A stretch of DNA of 64,000 nucleotides, taken from positions 15,841-79,840 of the forward strand of contig QKWP01002021.1 in NCBI GenBank assembly GCA_003550325.1, given 5' to 3'. Origin of the DNA: Gigaspora rosea (taxonomy: Eukaryota; Glomeromycota; Glomeromycetes; Diversisporales; Gigasporaceae). The position numbers and the translations under genes were made by a program. Positions within the stretch are counted from its first letter, which is position 1; each line of letters begins with the position of its first letter. The notes below the pieces were generated by a model. It was not told the origin of the DNA, did no database searches, and was given only the letters and a program-made list of their open reading frames with translations. Below, in pieces: positions 47,196 to 58,949 of the stretch.

Positions 47196-49939
47196 AGGGT
47201 TCAAACTAATTTAATAATTCTATCTGGCCTAAATGTTTAACATTAGCCTATATGCATTATACAGTATGTCATTAATTAAATTTTATAGACAGAAAAAACA
47301 ATATAAGTTATAAATAAGGGTAAAATCATTTATTATATGACCTTGATAGCAAAAATTTTTTCTTTTTAAAATTAAATTAAGTAGTTATTTTTAAAATTGT
47401 AAAATAGGTATTTGTGATTCTAATAATTAATATTAGTTGGATTTTTGCTAAGAACATGTATTTAAAAATTGTGTATTAATTTTTTAAATATATATAAAAA
47501 TTATATAATAATCATATCAAATAACCAATCAAAATTAATAATTCTGTATAATTCAAGCAAATTTGAGACCATTGTAGCAAACTTTATAATATATACTATT
47601 ATACTTTTTAATTATTAAAATTTATATCATTAGAAAGAACATGCTTTAACTACTAAATATAAAATTTTTAAAAAATTAATTGTGTTTTCAAAAATTTTTA
47701 TCAGTTTTATATTTTTATTTTCTATATAAAATCTTGATTTGCTATGCATATTATATGAAAATTAATCTATGTATCTTCTACTTTTAAAAATTTAAAAAAT
47801 GTTACAAGTTTAATGTGCTATAATTCCTAGATAGTACAATTAATAACAATAATACAGAAAATTATAAATTTACTTATATAGTTGCTAACAATAATATATG
47901 TGGCAGCTTATATTAAAATTGGTATATACTAAAATCTGGGTCTCTATTTAAATTTATAATACAGTATCTACTAAAATTTATATATACTCTTTTATTAATA
48001 ACTTTAATCCTAAACCCTAACCAAACTATAAAAAAAACTCTAAAAAAGCCTTTTAAAATTTTATAATTTTATAATAAAATAATTTAAACTCTCAGTATAA
48101 GCCAATCCTAGCATAAGCTGCCACAATATTTAATAATAAAAAATATTAAATATTGTTGATATAAAAGTGAACTAATAGAAAAACAATTTTCAACTTTGAG
48201 TTTAAATATTTTATCAACTATATTATTAAATTTAATAAATTTTTTTATTTTAATTTTAGACAATTATAAGATTGAAATAAAAAAATTTTATCAAAATTGG
48301 TTAAATAGTTGTTAAATATTTTAATTTAAAAATTAAAAAAATTTTATTAAAAATAATTTGTTTTTTTTATTAACTTACTTTCATATATTGTTTTATTATA
48401 TAAATTGTATTTTTTTTTATACTTTTACTTCATTTATTAATTTTTTTACTAATTTTTTTATAATAATCCTTTTATTCAAATATTTTATTTAAAAACTATA
48501 TTAAATAAAAAATTAATAGCTCATCTATTAATAATTACATTTTATATAAATTTTAAAAAATTTTTTTTGAATTTCAAAGTACCTGCTTGTAGCAATTTAT
48601 TCAGTTTATTTATTAGAAATTATATATAAATAAGAGTACAGCTAGTTATATATACACTTTTGGTATCTAATTTAAGTGGTCCACCCAAAGGTTCTATACT
48701 AACTACCATATTTGCAACCCAACTACAAAAATTTTCTATTTAAACTCTTTGATCTTTCACTTATTGACTGTTTTAGATGCTTTACTAAGGTATTTGCAAT
48801 ATATATACAGTCAGTTTAAACCCTTTAAATCCTTTTCTTTATAGCTCTTAGAACTTTTTTAATATACTTAAAGGTACAATTTGGCTTATCTTTCTAATAA
48901 ATTTAATAAAGCAGTATCTGTTTTACTAGTATTCAATCTACATTTGCACTATAGTATTAACTAATATTTGTAGTTAAAGTACTACTATTAACTACTTCTG
49001 CTCTTGTAAAATTTGCTCTGATCTTAGTGCTCATCTTTACCTTCTCTTTTGTCCTTATACTGATACATCCCAAACTTTCAATCTAGTTAGTTCAAATAAA
49101 TCAATTTACTTAGTATTAGGTGCTATTATAGTTTTTCTTCTCTTGGTACTTACTTTTATGGCATAGATTTTTATTTTAATACAACTCTAATAGTCAGGTT
49201 GGTGAACTCTTTTCTCCAAAAATCTTGTTATTTAGTTTTCTGACTTTAGTTTTTAATCTTTTGGTTTTAGTAATACTATTAAAAATTTTTGTTATCTCCT
49301 TACTTGGAACTTGCCAGACAGATTTCTGTTTTTCTAGTTTTAAATTTATATGCATAATAATACACAGCTATGCACAAAAGCTTTTATTCAAGATAGTAGA
49401 ACCAAGACTAAGAATAATATATTCAACTAAATAATAAAATGCAGTTATCAGAATATAGGTTTATTTTTTTAAAGTCTTGCTAGCAGAATTTGAACCCTAA
49501 ATCTGTCACTTAGAGATAACAACTTACCAACTTTTTTAAGTTATTATACCTTTATAAATCTTAAAAATTTTTTTTTTAAATTCAAAATGCTCATTTTTAA
49601 AAACAAGGTTTTATTCAAAATTATAGATCACAAGAAGCTTGTTCAGGCTTTAATAATTAATATATTTGTTTAAAAAAATATTTGTTATATATTTTTTTTA
49701 AATACTAAACACATTCTTATTAAAATTATTATAGGTTATTTTAATAAAATTTTAAGCAATTTTATTTTATTTAATTTTCAAAATTGTTCAAAATTGACCA
49801 AACTACTATTTAAAGCTGTCTTGTAACAATACTGTTTCCAGAGACTCTAAATATTTGTTATATTGAAAAGAATACAACTACTATACAATTAGTAGCAGTA
49901 TTTCAACCAGTGGTTATACTATAATCATTATTCAGATAA
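47196..49939. other. Featureless AT-rich stretch
   Basis: About 2.7 kb with no gene, tandem repeat or clear inverted repeat. Between 48640 and 49560 the composition is slightly less A/T-extreme and stop-rich in all frames, perhaps a very old element. Confidence 0.4.
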
Positions 49940-50110
49940 CTAGCAGATTATTAATTAACTAATCAATTAGTTGATCAATTAATTAGTTAACTAATTAATT
50001 AATCAATTAATTAATTAATTAATTAGCAACTAAATAGTTAGTTAAATAAAGTTGATTAATTATTTAGTTGGATAAAATGATCTATTAACTAATTAATTAA
50101 TTTGAATTGC
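49940..50110. repeat. TTAATTAATTAGTTAAC repeat array
   Basis: Overlapping small palindromes of TTAATTAG/CTAATTAA; looks like a CpG-depleted version of the TCGATTAA array at 3016-3372. Confidence 0.55.
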
Positions 50111-50819
50111 TATTATATATGAATTGGATAATAAGTTTTATTAATAAATCAATATTTTATTATTTTTAAAAATATAGTTTTAAATTGTATATATAAATAT
50201 AGTAGTTATAATAAATTTGTAAAAAAATTTTAGTCAGTTTTTATCAGATAGTTGTTGAAAAAATTAGGATTAAATTTATTAATTTAACCAATTAAAATTT
50301 ATTATTATAAAAATTTAAATTAAATCATTTATATTTAAAATTTTTATATAATAAAAAAAAAATAATATAATGTTTACCATAGGTGATTATTACTTGTGAT
50401 CTACAATGCATAAATAAAAATAAATTATTTTTTATTAAAACAAAAAACTAATCTTTTTAATATTAGAGTTAGTATAAGAGTTGGGAATTAGAAAGGTGCT
50501 TTATATATAGTAAAATTTTGCAACAATTTTTTTGTTGCATAAAAAAAGTAGGTTTATAGACAAATTTCTAGGTAAGAAACAATTTTTTAAAAAAATTCAA
50601 TCTGACTTTGATAGAATCTAGATAATTTATCAAAAATAGAATGAAAGCATTATATTATAACTTTGATATAACTTATTAATAATTGTTAATTCTAAAGTTA
50701 TATATTAAATAGAATTCTTTTATTGCTCAGGTTTATATAGAATTCTATTGCAACTTATACTAATTTAAAATTAATTTAAATTCTTTTATTATATAGATTT
50801 AAATAGAATTTTTGTTGTA

Positions 50820-51515
50820 GGGTATGGCGCCTTAGAGAAGTTGTTAAGGTGTCACCCCCAAGCAGCAGATTGATGGTTTGAATCCCACTGTTGATGCTTT
50901 GAATAATAGGCCTGTGTCCGGTAACTATATGCTCAGATCGGTTGTGTTGCAAAAATCTGTTACCTTGGTTCTACCATCTTGAATGGGAGCTATGGCACAA
51001 TGGTGTTATTGTTACACCGCAAAATCCAGGGAACCAGAGAAATGAAAACCCGTTTGGCAAGTCCCGAGTTAGGAGGTAATAGTGAAGATCTATGACGGCA
51101 CTACCAAAAAGAAAATGGGTGGCCAGGATTGGAATGAATCTAATAAGGGCAGGCGGCTTTGTCACTAAATCCAAATTACTGCAGTAAAATGGGGCACAAG
51201 AAGGTTATTTGGTAGGCTCCGGTGCGAGGGTAAAGTAGCCCTAAGGCTTTCGATTTATATAGAGTTGGGGCCCCACAAGATCTGCATATATCAGTACGTC
51301 AGGTAGTAATAGAAGAAGCAGGGACCAGAGGGTTTAAATAGACAATTCCCGTAGTTGGGTTGTAGGTATGGCAGCTAGTGTAGAACCTTTGGGCGGACTA
51401 CTTAAATTAGGCACCAAAAGTGCATGTATGGCTAGTTGTATCCTCATCTTTGTAACAAATATTAGTTATCCGATATANNNNNNNNNNNNNNNNNAAAAAA
51501 AAAAAAAAAAAAAAA
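50820..51515 (+). mobile_element. SINE B: tRNA-derived, full-length copy with assembly gap
   Basis: Begins with a tRNA-like head (A-box-like TGGCGCCTTAGAG near 50825, B box GGTTTGAATCC at 50875-50885) and ends in a poly(A) tail interrupted by 17 N's (51478-51494). A perfect 15-bp duplication AGAATTTTTGTTGTA flanks it (50805-50819, 51516-51530). The body is about 600 bp, long for a SINE. Other copies: 51762-54927 (interrupted) and 39780-40090 (truncated). The open frame at 51368-51685 crosses the gap and is spurious. Confidence 0.85.
51478..51494. other. Assembly gap (17 N)
   Basis: Seventeen N's next to a poly(A) run; the true tail length is unknown. Confidence 0.95.
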
Positions 51516-52438
51516 AGAATTTTTGTTGTACTTATATAATAAATAATTTAAAAAATTTAGTAAATAGTTGGACATATTGGACCTGGACTATGTCCAAGTA
51601 CATGTCCAATGTCCAGTTCAGTCCAATCATAATAAAATTAGATGAACGTATGTTCAATGCCAACACTGCTTATGGTGTATATTAGAATTCTCCTAAAAAA
51701 TATATAAGACTTATATATTAAAAAATAATAAACTATACTTATATAATTGAAGTTGGAAAAAGTGTGGTGATTTAGAAAAGTTAGTAAGTTGTTACCCCCA
51801 AGTGGCAGGTCTAGGGTTCAAATCCTACTAGCAATGTTTTGAAAAAATAAACCTTCACATCGATCGGTTGGGTATATTATTTGTAGTCTTGGTACACTAT
51901 CTTGAATGAAAGCTTTTGAGCATAGTTGTGTATTATTATATAGACAAATTCAAGGAACTGAAGAAACAGAAACCTATTTGGCAAGTCCCAAGTAAGAAAG
52001 TAGCAAAGATCTTTGATGGTGCTACTAAAACTAGAGTATCAGAAACTGAAGCTGAAGAACCTAACAACTGTGATCTAAGTAACAACACCAACCTGGCCAC
52101 CAGAGTCACATTAGAGAAAAAGGACCTATACTATAGAAGTAGGTACTAGGGAAGAAAAACTATATGGTACCTAATGCCAAGTAGATTGACTCTTTCGAGC
52201 TAACTAGATTGGAAGTCTGGAATGTATTTGAGAAAGACCGGTAGGAAGATAATAGTAGGTACCAGGATTGAAGCGAACCTTACAAGGGCAGAAGTAGGTA
52301 AGAGTAGCGGTTGCAGGATATCTTCCTGACTACAAGTTGTTCACTTTAGTGAATATATAAGTTATCAAAATATAGATAATATCTGTGTAAGACAAAAACT
52401 GCTTTACCAAATGTTCTGTGAGAATAAATTAGTCCTAA

Positions 52439-54603
52439 GGGGGCTTTCAAAAATTATGTAATTTTTTTGGTGGGTAGTTGGGGTCCCGAAAATATCAGGT
52501 TATAATTATAATTCTGGTCAAATTTTTATAATTCTGGCCAAAAGTATAAAATTATAAAATATCAATAACTATTGTTCTACTGAACCAATTTAGATGATTT
52601 AACTATGATTTAACTACCAAAATGTTCTTCTTATTGAGATGATTCTAACAAGACCAAAATTGTTAAAATCTAATTACATGGTTCCAAGATCGTTCAACTT
52701 TTGTGTAATTTTAATAGTGATTTTTTAGAATCACTAAGTAAATTTCTTTAATATTGAATAACTTTGATCCACTGGTCCGTTTTAAATGATTTAACTACCA
52801 AAATGTTCGTCTTAGTGAAATGATTCTAACAAGCCCAAAATTGCTAAATTCTAATCACTGAATTCCAAGATCGATAAAGCTTTGTATTGTTAAACAAACA
52901 ATAAAATCTTTATTAATCTTGGAATCCAGTAATTAGAATTTAGCAATTTTGGACTTGTTAGAATTGTCTCACTAAGATGAACATTTTGGTAGTTAAATCA
53001 TCCAAAACAGGCCAGTGGATCAAAAGTTATTCAATATTAAAGAACTTTATTTGTCCCCTATCTGGAATACTAGTTCAATTTAGAAATAACNGACTTGTTA
53101 GAATTGTCTCACTAAGATGAACATTTTGGTAGTTAAATCATCCAAAACAGGCCAGTGGATCAAAAGTTATTCAATATTAAAGAAATTTACTTAGTGATTC
53201 TAAAAAATCACTATTAAAATTATACAAAAGTTGAACAAAAAACTCTTTCCAACAATCACTTGGACCAACTTTTCCAAACACCGACCTGTAGAAAAATTTA
53301 TAGTTAATGTATAAAATTACTTACAAAACTTCTCTTTATGAGTATCTAGAATACGAGTTCAACTCGGGAATAACTAAAAAAGAGATAAAAAAGAGTTTCT
53401 TAGCCTTGGCTCCCTAGTATAAAACTACGGTAAGAACTATCAAATATAGTTAGCTATAACATAGCTGAAAGTATTTGTCAATATAACTCAAACCTTGGTT
53501 TAAGTTATATTGTGAATATGTTATTCTATAAACTACAAAACTTACATGGTTTTAAATCCACAAAAACAAGTTGGTCTCCCTGGCTTTTCCCTTGTCCCTT
53601 TGGCTCTTTCAAAATTTTGACAAAGTGGGCATTCTGGTTTACCCTTTCCAAAAGATTGACAATATTTATCCCTTTTAAATTGGGAACATGGCTACTATAT
53701 TGGATTCAAGTCACGAATGGATTTCAGTTATACTGAAATAAACAATGAATGCCATGTGTAATATCTTGGAAAAGTTACCAAAATGAAACTTTTTTTTAGA
53801 ATGTTCTTTTTTTTGGCTATAGTATATTATATATACTTCTCTGCAATTTAGATAAAGTTTTTTGCTAGTATTAGTTTTTTCCCTCATATATATGATAAAT
53901 TAATTTAAATAGAGCAGAGACTTCTTTACTTAGTATCATATAATTTTTACAACTCGATACAGGTTAAAGTGACCATCAGTTACATTCCCATAGGGTTTCA
54001 TGTACTTTCGTTAAACTTGTTTTTTATTTTCTCTTTTCTTTTCACTTATTTACTGTCATTATCTCCCTTTTCCCTGTTTTTTCTTTTTTTTTCTCCTTTT
54101 TTTTTAGTTTAGTTTTCTTTTTCTTTTTTTTTTCAAAAGTCTGACATGATTCCGATAATTCAGGTTACTGGTGCGGCATATCGTATTTGGGCGCTTATTT
54201 AGAAGTAGCCAAATGAAGTTAGATTTTACTTGTTCTAAAAATTATATCAAACATGACAACTAATATGTATCTGTTAGTTTAAAAATTTCCAATAAACTGT
54301 AACGAGACTTGCCAAAGAGGAAAAAAATTTTACACAAAAGTTGAATGATCCTGGAATTCTGTAATTAGATTTTAACGATTTTGGGCTTGTTAGAATCGTC
54401 TTAGTAAGACAAACATTTTGGTAGTTAAATCATCTAAATTGGTCCAGCAGAGCAATAGTTATTATCAATTTCATAAATTAAAATATATGAATAAATTTTA
54501 AAAACTATAAAATTTGATTGGCTAATAAAGTATCAGGTGTGGGTGGATAGGGTAAAATTTTGAAATTTAGTAACAAAATATTATATAATTTCTGGAAGCC
54601 ACC
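52439..54603. mobile_element. Foldback with TAA target duplication, interrupted copy
   Basis: Same family as 33330-34233: ends GGGGGCTTTCAAAAATTATG and, reversed, GGTGGCTTCCAGAAATTATA, flanked by TAA (52436-52438, 54604-54606). It carries the retroposon 53236-54333 and an assembly-suspect duplication around 53091. Confidence 0.75.
53236..54333 (+). mobile_element. 1.1-kb retroposon family, copy 3
   Basis: Plus-strand copy beginning AAAAAACTCTTTCCAACAATC and ending GACTTGCCAAAGAGGAAAAAAA, with the 12-bp duplication ACAAAAGTTGAA at 53224-53235 and 54334-54345. The uninterrupted foldback at 33330-34233 gives the empty site (CACAAAAGTTGAACGATT). Pyrimidine-rich tract at 54000-54130. No intact ORF. 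Confidence 0.75.
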
Positions 54604-54949
54604 TAAGGAGATATTTGTCAACTGATTTTGACTAACTTATATAATAGAGGATCTGTACTAGTGATACAAGTAAAATTGGCAGGAGAAACTTGGACCAGAA
54701 AGTTTAAATAAGCAATTTCCTAATTGGGTTGCAGATATAGCAGCTGGTGTAGAACTTTCAAGCAGACTATTTAAATTAGACAACCAAAAGTTGTACGTGT
54801 GGCTAGTTGTATTCTTATCCTTGTAACAAATATCGGGTTGCCAAAAGAGGCTCTTGATCCACAGACTTGAATAAAAGACTTATCACCCAATTCGAGAACT
54901 TTGGCATAAAAAAAAAAAATAAATAAAATAATTAAGTTGAAAAATTATA

Positions 54950-56845
54950 GATAGTGATCGACTGCTTTTTGTTTTTTTTTTGTTTTACTAGAACAGGAAT
55001 TTGAAAAATAAGTTTTTTTTTACTTTTTTTTCTTTAATTTGTTAAGCTTTTTTTTTCAAGATTTTGGTGCTATCATTTGTAAAGATTTTTGGCTTTTGTT
55101 ATTTTAGTGCTATTAGTGGTTTTAACTTTTTGTTATTTCAATATTATTGGTAATTTTAAGCTTTTGTTGCTTTAGTATTTGTAAAGATTCTAAGCTTTCA
55201 ATATTGGTAGTAAATAAACTTTCTTTTGATTATTCAATATTTCTACTATAGTAAAACCCTGTAAACTTTTACTAAGCTTTTAGAGTTGGTGAACTTTCTT
55301 ATAGATAGATCTTTTGATGATTTGTTGATAAACTTTCTTGTAGATTTTTTTGGCATTTTTGAAAATTTTTTTGTAATTTTTTTTATTTTTTAGTATTTTA
55401 AAAAAATTTTTTTGTAAACTTTCTTTTTGTCTTTTTAGTATTTGTCTTTTGGATAAAACTAAAGAAAGGTTTACAAGAAAATTTATCAACTACTTTTTTG
55501 TAAACTTCTTTTTGGTATTTTAGTATTTTTTGAAATAAACTTTTTTTTTGGCTTTTTAGTAGTTTTTTTAAAAAATTTTCTTGTGAACTTGTTTCTGGCC
55601 TATTTGAATTTTTTTTTAAAAAATTTTTTGTAACTTCTTTCTAATATTTTAGTACTTTTTGTTAAATATTTTATAAACTTTTTTGGTCTTTTAGTACTTA
55701 TTTTTTGAAAAATTTTTTGTAAAATTCTTGTATTATTTTTAAAGAATTTTTTTTGTAAACTTTTTTTTAGTATTTTAATAAATTTTTGTAAAATGCTTCT
55801 GGTTTTTTAGTATTAGTATTTTTTTTAAAAAATTTTTTTGTAAACTTGTTTTTAGTATTTTGGTATTTTTTTTAAACTTCTTTTGGTCTTTTGGTATTGC
55901 TTTTTTTGCAAACTTTTTTTCAATACAATATTTTGTAAATTTCATATAAACTTCTTTGGCCTTTTGGTATTGGTTTTTTTGTTTTTTTCTTTTTAAAAAA
56001 AATTTTTTTGTAAACTATCTTTTGGTATTTTATGAATTTTTTGTGGACTTCCTTTAGACTTTGGTTTTTTTTTTAAAGAATTTTTTGGAAACTTTTTTTT
56101 GGTATTTTGGCAAATTTTTTGTGAGCTTTTTTGATTTTTAGTATTTTTTTTAAAGAATTTTTTTGTAAACTTTCTTCTGGTATTTTAGTGAATTTTTTTA
56201 TGAACTTTTTTTGGTTTTTTAGTATTAGTTTTAAGTAATTTTTTTTTTTTTGAAAATTTTTTTCTAAACTATTTTAGAAATTTTTTTTTGTAAACTTTCT
56301 TTCATTTTTTGGTATTTTTTTAAAAAATGTTCTTGTAAATTTTTTGTATCAGTAATTTTTTGTAAACTTTTTCTAGTTTTTTACAATATTTTGGTGAATT
56401 TCTTGTAAAACTTCTTTTAGACTTTTGCTATTTTTTTTGAAAAATTTTCTTGTAAACTTTTTTTTGATATTTTAGTAAATTTTTTGTAAACTTTCTCTGT
56501 TCTTCTGTATTGCTCTTTTACTATTTTTTTGAAAAATTTTCTTGACTTTTTTTTTAGTATTTTAGTAAATTTTTTTGTAGATTTTTTCTAGATTTTTGGC
56601 ATTTTTTGAAGAATTTTTTTTTAATTTTTTCTTGTATTCTTGTAAACTTTCTCTAGTGGTTTTTTTTGAAAAAGTTTCTTGTAAACTTTTCTCTAGTATT
56701 TCACAAATTTCTTGTGAACTTTCTCTGAACTTTTGGCATTTTTTTAAAGAATTTCTTGTAGACTTTTCTCATATATTTTGGCAAATTTCTTGTAAACTTC
56801 TTTTGTTTTTTTTGGCATTTTTTTATAAAATTTTCTTGTAAACTT
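54950..56845. repeat. Degenerate T-rich tandem array
   Basis: About 1.9 kb of loosely repeated units such as TTTTGTAAACTTTCTTTTGG, TATTTTAGTAAATTTTTTG and TTTTTTAAAAAATTTTTTTG. Strong strand bias (T on plus). Minus-strand frames are Lys/Asn-rich artefacts. It continues at 57145-57270 after a Helitron-like insertion, and a related array lies at 62975-63660. Confidence 0.7.
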
Positions 56846-57144
56846 TCTTCTAGTTGGCCGGAGCGTAGCGACAGTTCCTAAATTTCTATGTGAAGTGATA
56901 CAAAAATTACCTTCCTAATGTGCTTCAATTGTAAAAATCTTAACAAATTTTACTTTTTTGATATATTTGCATATATATAATGTAAATCTTATCAGAAATG
57001 GAATTTGGAAATTTTTTGTCTGTTCACATGCGTTTCTATATTTGTGCTTTTAATGTTACCAACATATGCATATTAACGCGTTTGTGTAATATAATGAACA
57101 TTATATGATGAGCTCCGGACATATAATGCTACGCATTAGCCTAG
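56846..57144 (+). mobile_element. Non-autonomous Helitron-like element
   Basis: Inserted into the T-rich array. Its start region TCTTCTAGTTGGCCGGAGCG then TAGCGACAG, and its end with an AATGC/GCATT hairpin followed by AGCCTAG|T, fit the Helitron pattern (5' TC, 3' hairpin plus CTRR, no inverted repeats, no duplication). A diverged partial copy is at 19998-20211. The exact 5' base is ambiguous because the host repeat also contains CTTCTAGT. Confidence 0.55.
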
Positions 57145-57270
57145 TATTTTATAAAATTTTCTATAAACTTCCTTTGGTCTTTCAATATTGGTTTTTTAGC
57201 ATTTTTTTAAAAAATTTTTTTATAACTTTCTTCTAGTATTTTAGTGAATTTCGTTTATAAAATTCTTCTG

Positions 57271-57996
57271 ATTTTTTACTATATATATCCAAAAATAAGC
57301 TACTACCTAGGGGTTAGTAAAACTATGAAGAGAACAACTTAATAGTTATACATATACTTGCTGGCAAAACACAGACAAATCCCAAATTCAAAAATAACAA
57401 TTGCTATTTGTAAAAGATTAAATCAAAAAAGTTGTCTTAAAAATTTTGCAAATATATTATCTATAACAATAAAAATATCTACTATTTGTTTAAACAAAGA
57501 TTATTAATAAAGTTTTTGAGAAATTAATTTGGGATGTATTTGGGATTTGGGTATAAACAAATCCCAAACTATAGTAATTTGGGATTTTGCCAACATGTAT
57601 ATAGTTACACAAGTTAATTAGTAGCACAAAATTTGTTATTTGTAAGTAAATCATATGATTTTTAGAGTTTTACTAAAATGCATCTATGGTGTTTTACACC
57701 ATGTTACACAAAACCATTAGAATAGCCAATCAAAATTTAAGATCAGGTGTAACATAAAATTTCGGTTTTTTTGTTTATTTTTTAAAAAAACATTCATATC
57801 TCTAAAGTTTGCTTATGAAACCACTTTTGGAACTCTAATAAAAAAAATTCCTTGCTAAATTTTGGTATAAACTATGCCCCCTGCCCCATCCCAGGTCTCA
57901 CCCTAACCCTAAGGTAATAAAAATTTATTTTTTGTTTTATAAAAGTTTATTTTTTGTTTTTGTTACACAGATTTGTAAATCTAATTTATCTATGGT
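57271..57996. other. AT-rich DNA with repeat fragments
   Basis: Contains a fragment of the AAAATAAGCTAC family near 57290, a GGGATTTGGG fragment near 57530-57595 and one half of a palindrome (ATGGTGTTTTACACCAT, near 57680) that is completed after 58582. No gene. Confidence 0.45.
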
Positions 57997-58574
57997 TAGG
58001 GTGGGGGCACGGGAAAATTATTGGGCATGCCCCTAGGGGCATGCCCAAGGCTCAAGACATGCCTCTCTATGCCCGGGCATGCCCTCTTCATAGTTTTTCA
58101 TCACATGATATGCAATGTCATGTGCCAATTAGATCTGTTATGACATTACTGAGTACTTAACCTTTATAATTTTTGAAAAAAATGAATAGCTTATACGTCA
58201 CAGTTTTATATTGTTTAGAAAGCTGTACACCAATTGCAAATTTAGTATATATATATATATATTAAAGTGATAATTATGGCACTGTGGTAGTAAATTCGCT
58301 AAGTAATCTATTTCAATAAATTTTGTAAATAAATATGCTATTCCTGAAAATTTTTATATAAGCAAGTCTTAATATAATACTCTACTTTATGTTAATCGGG
58401 TTTTACAAGATACGTGATGTTGATTTTGATATTAGCTAATCAAAATTTTAGGTATGCCCTCAGGGTTATGCCCCTACTAGGGGCATGCCTTTTAGTTTAA
58501 AGGCATGCCCAGAGGCATGCCCGGGGGCATGCCCAAGGGGGGGAATGCCCATGAACCCTGTGCCCTCCACCCTA
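57997..58574. mobile_element. hAT-like MITE rich in GGCATGCC palindromes
   Basis: 578 bp; ends TAGGGTGGGGGCACGGG and (reversed) TAGGGTGGAGGGCACAGGG, flanked by TCTATGGT (57989-57996) and CCTATGGT (58575-58582), 7 of 8 matching. Both subterminal regions hold many GGGGCATGCCC units, markedly GC-rich for this window. Non-coding. Confidence 0.75.
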
Positions 58575-58839
58575 CCTATGGTAGTAAAACACCATAAGTG
58601 CGTTTTATAATAATTGTGATTTTTATATATATTGCTTCAATTAATTAAAGCCTTATATAACAACCCTTTTTTTTTAAATAATCTACCTGCCAATAATTTT
58701 TTTTTATGAAACTTGAAATATATGTAAGTAACAGACTAAATATTTAAAAAAATTTTATAACTGTTTTTTTTTTAATATTAAAAATTAAATTATATACCTA
58801 TATACAATTATTATAGCACAAAGGTAATATAAATATATA

Positions 58840-58922
58840 AGCGACACCAAGAGAAAATAAAACTTCAATCATATAAAACTTAAATAACTGAAGTCCTATT
58901 TTTTCTTGGCAATGCTTATATC
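58840..58922. repeat. Short MITE with CCAAGAGAAAA inverted ends
   Basis: About 83 bp: AAGCGACACCAAGAGAAAAT and inverse ATTTTTTCTTGGCAATGCTT, same terminal family as 8719-8875. Confidence 0.55.
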
Positions 58923-58949
58923 CAAGGCTGAATTAAAATAAACAAATAT

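Larger units (their letters stand above)
51762..54927 (+). mobile_element. SINE B, second copy, split by a foldback element
   Basis: The 5' half (51762-52438) has a tRNA-like head with a canonical B box GGTTCAAATCC (51815-51825); the 3' half (54604-54927) ends AAAAAAAAAATAAATAAAAT. The flanks ATAATTGAAGTTGGAAAA (51743-51760) and ATAATTAAGTTGAAAAA (54928-54944) look like an aged target duplication. Removing 52439-54606 restores a continuous element colinear with 50820-51515. Confidence 0.75.

Noticed and set aside
51368..51685. 105-codon frame
   Set aside because: It spans the N gap and a poly(A) tail.
51815..51825. tRNA gene suggested by the B box GGTTCAAATCC
   Set aside because: No foldable cloverleaf with an acceptor stem; it belongs to a retroposed SINE head.
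53555..53700. Cys-rich minus-strand frame resembling a zinc-binding exon (CPLCQ...CFCGF)
   Set aside because: It lies antisense inside retroposon copy 3; the other two copies of the family do not preserve the cysteines, so it is incidental.
55280..55489. Lys-rich minus-strand frame
   Set aside because: Product of the T-rich array; low complexity and not conserved between units.
57954..58160. 68-codon frame as a gene
   Set aside because: It starts outside and ends inside a hAT-like MITE; residues come from GGCATGCC repeats.
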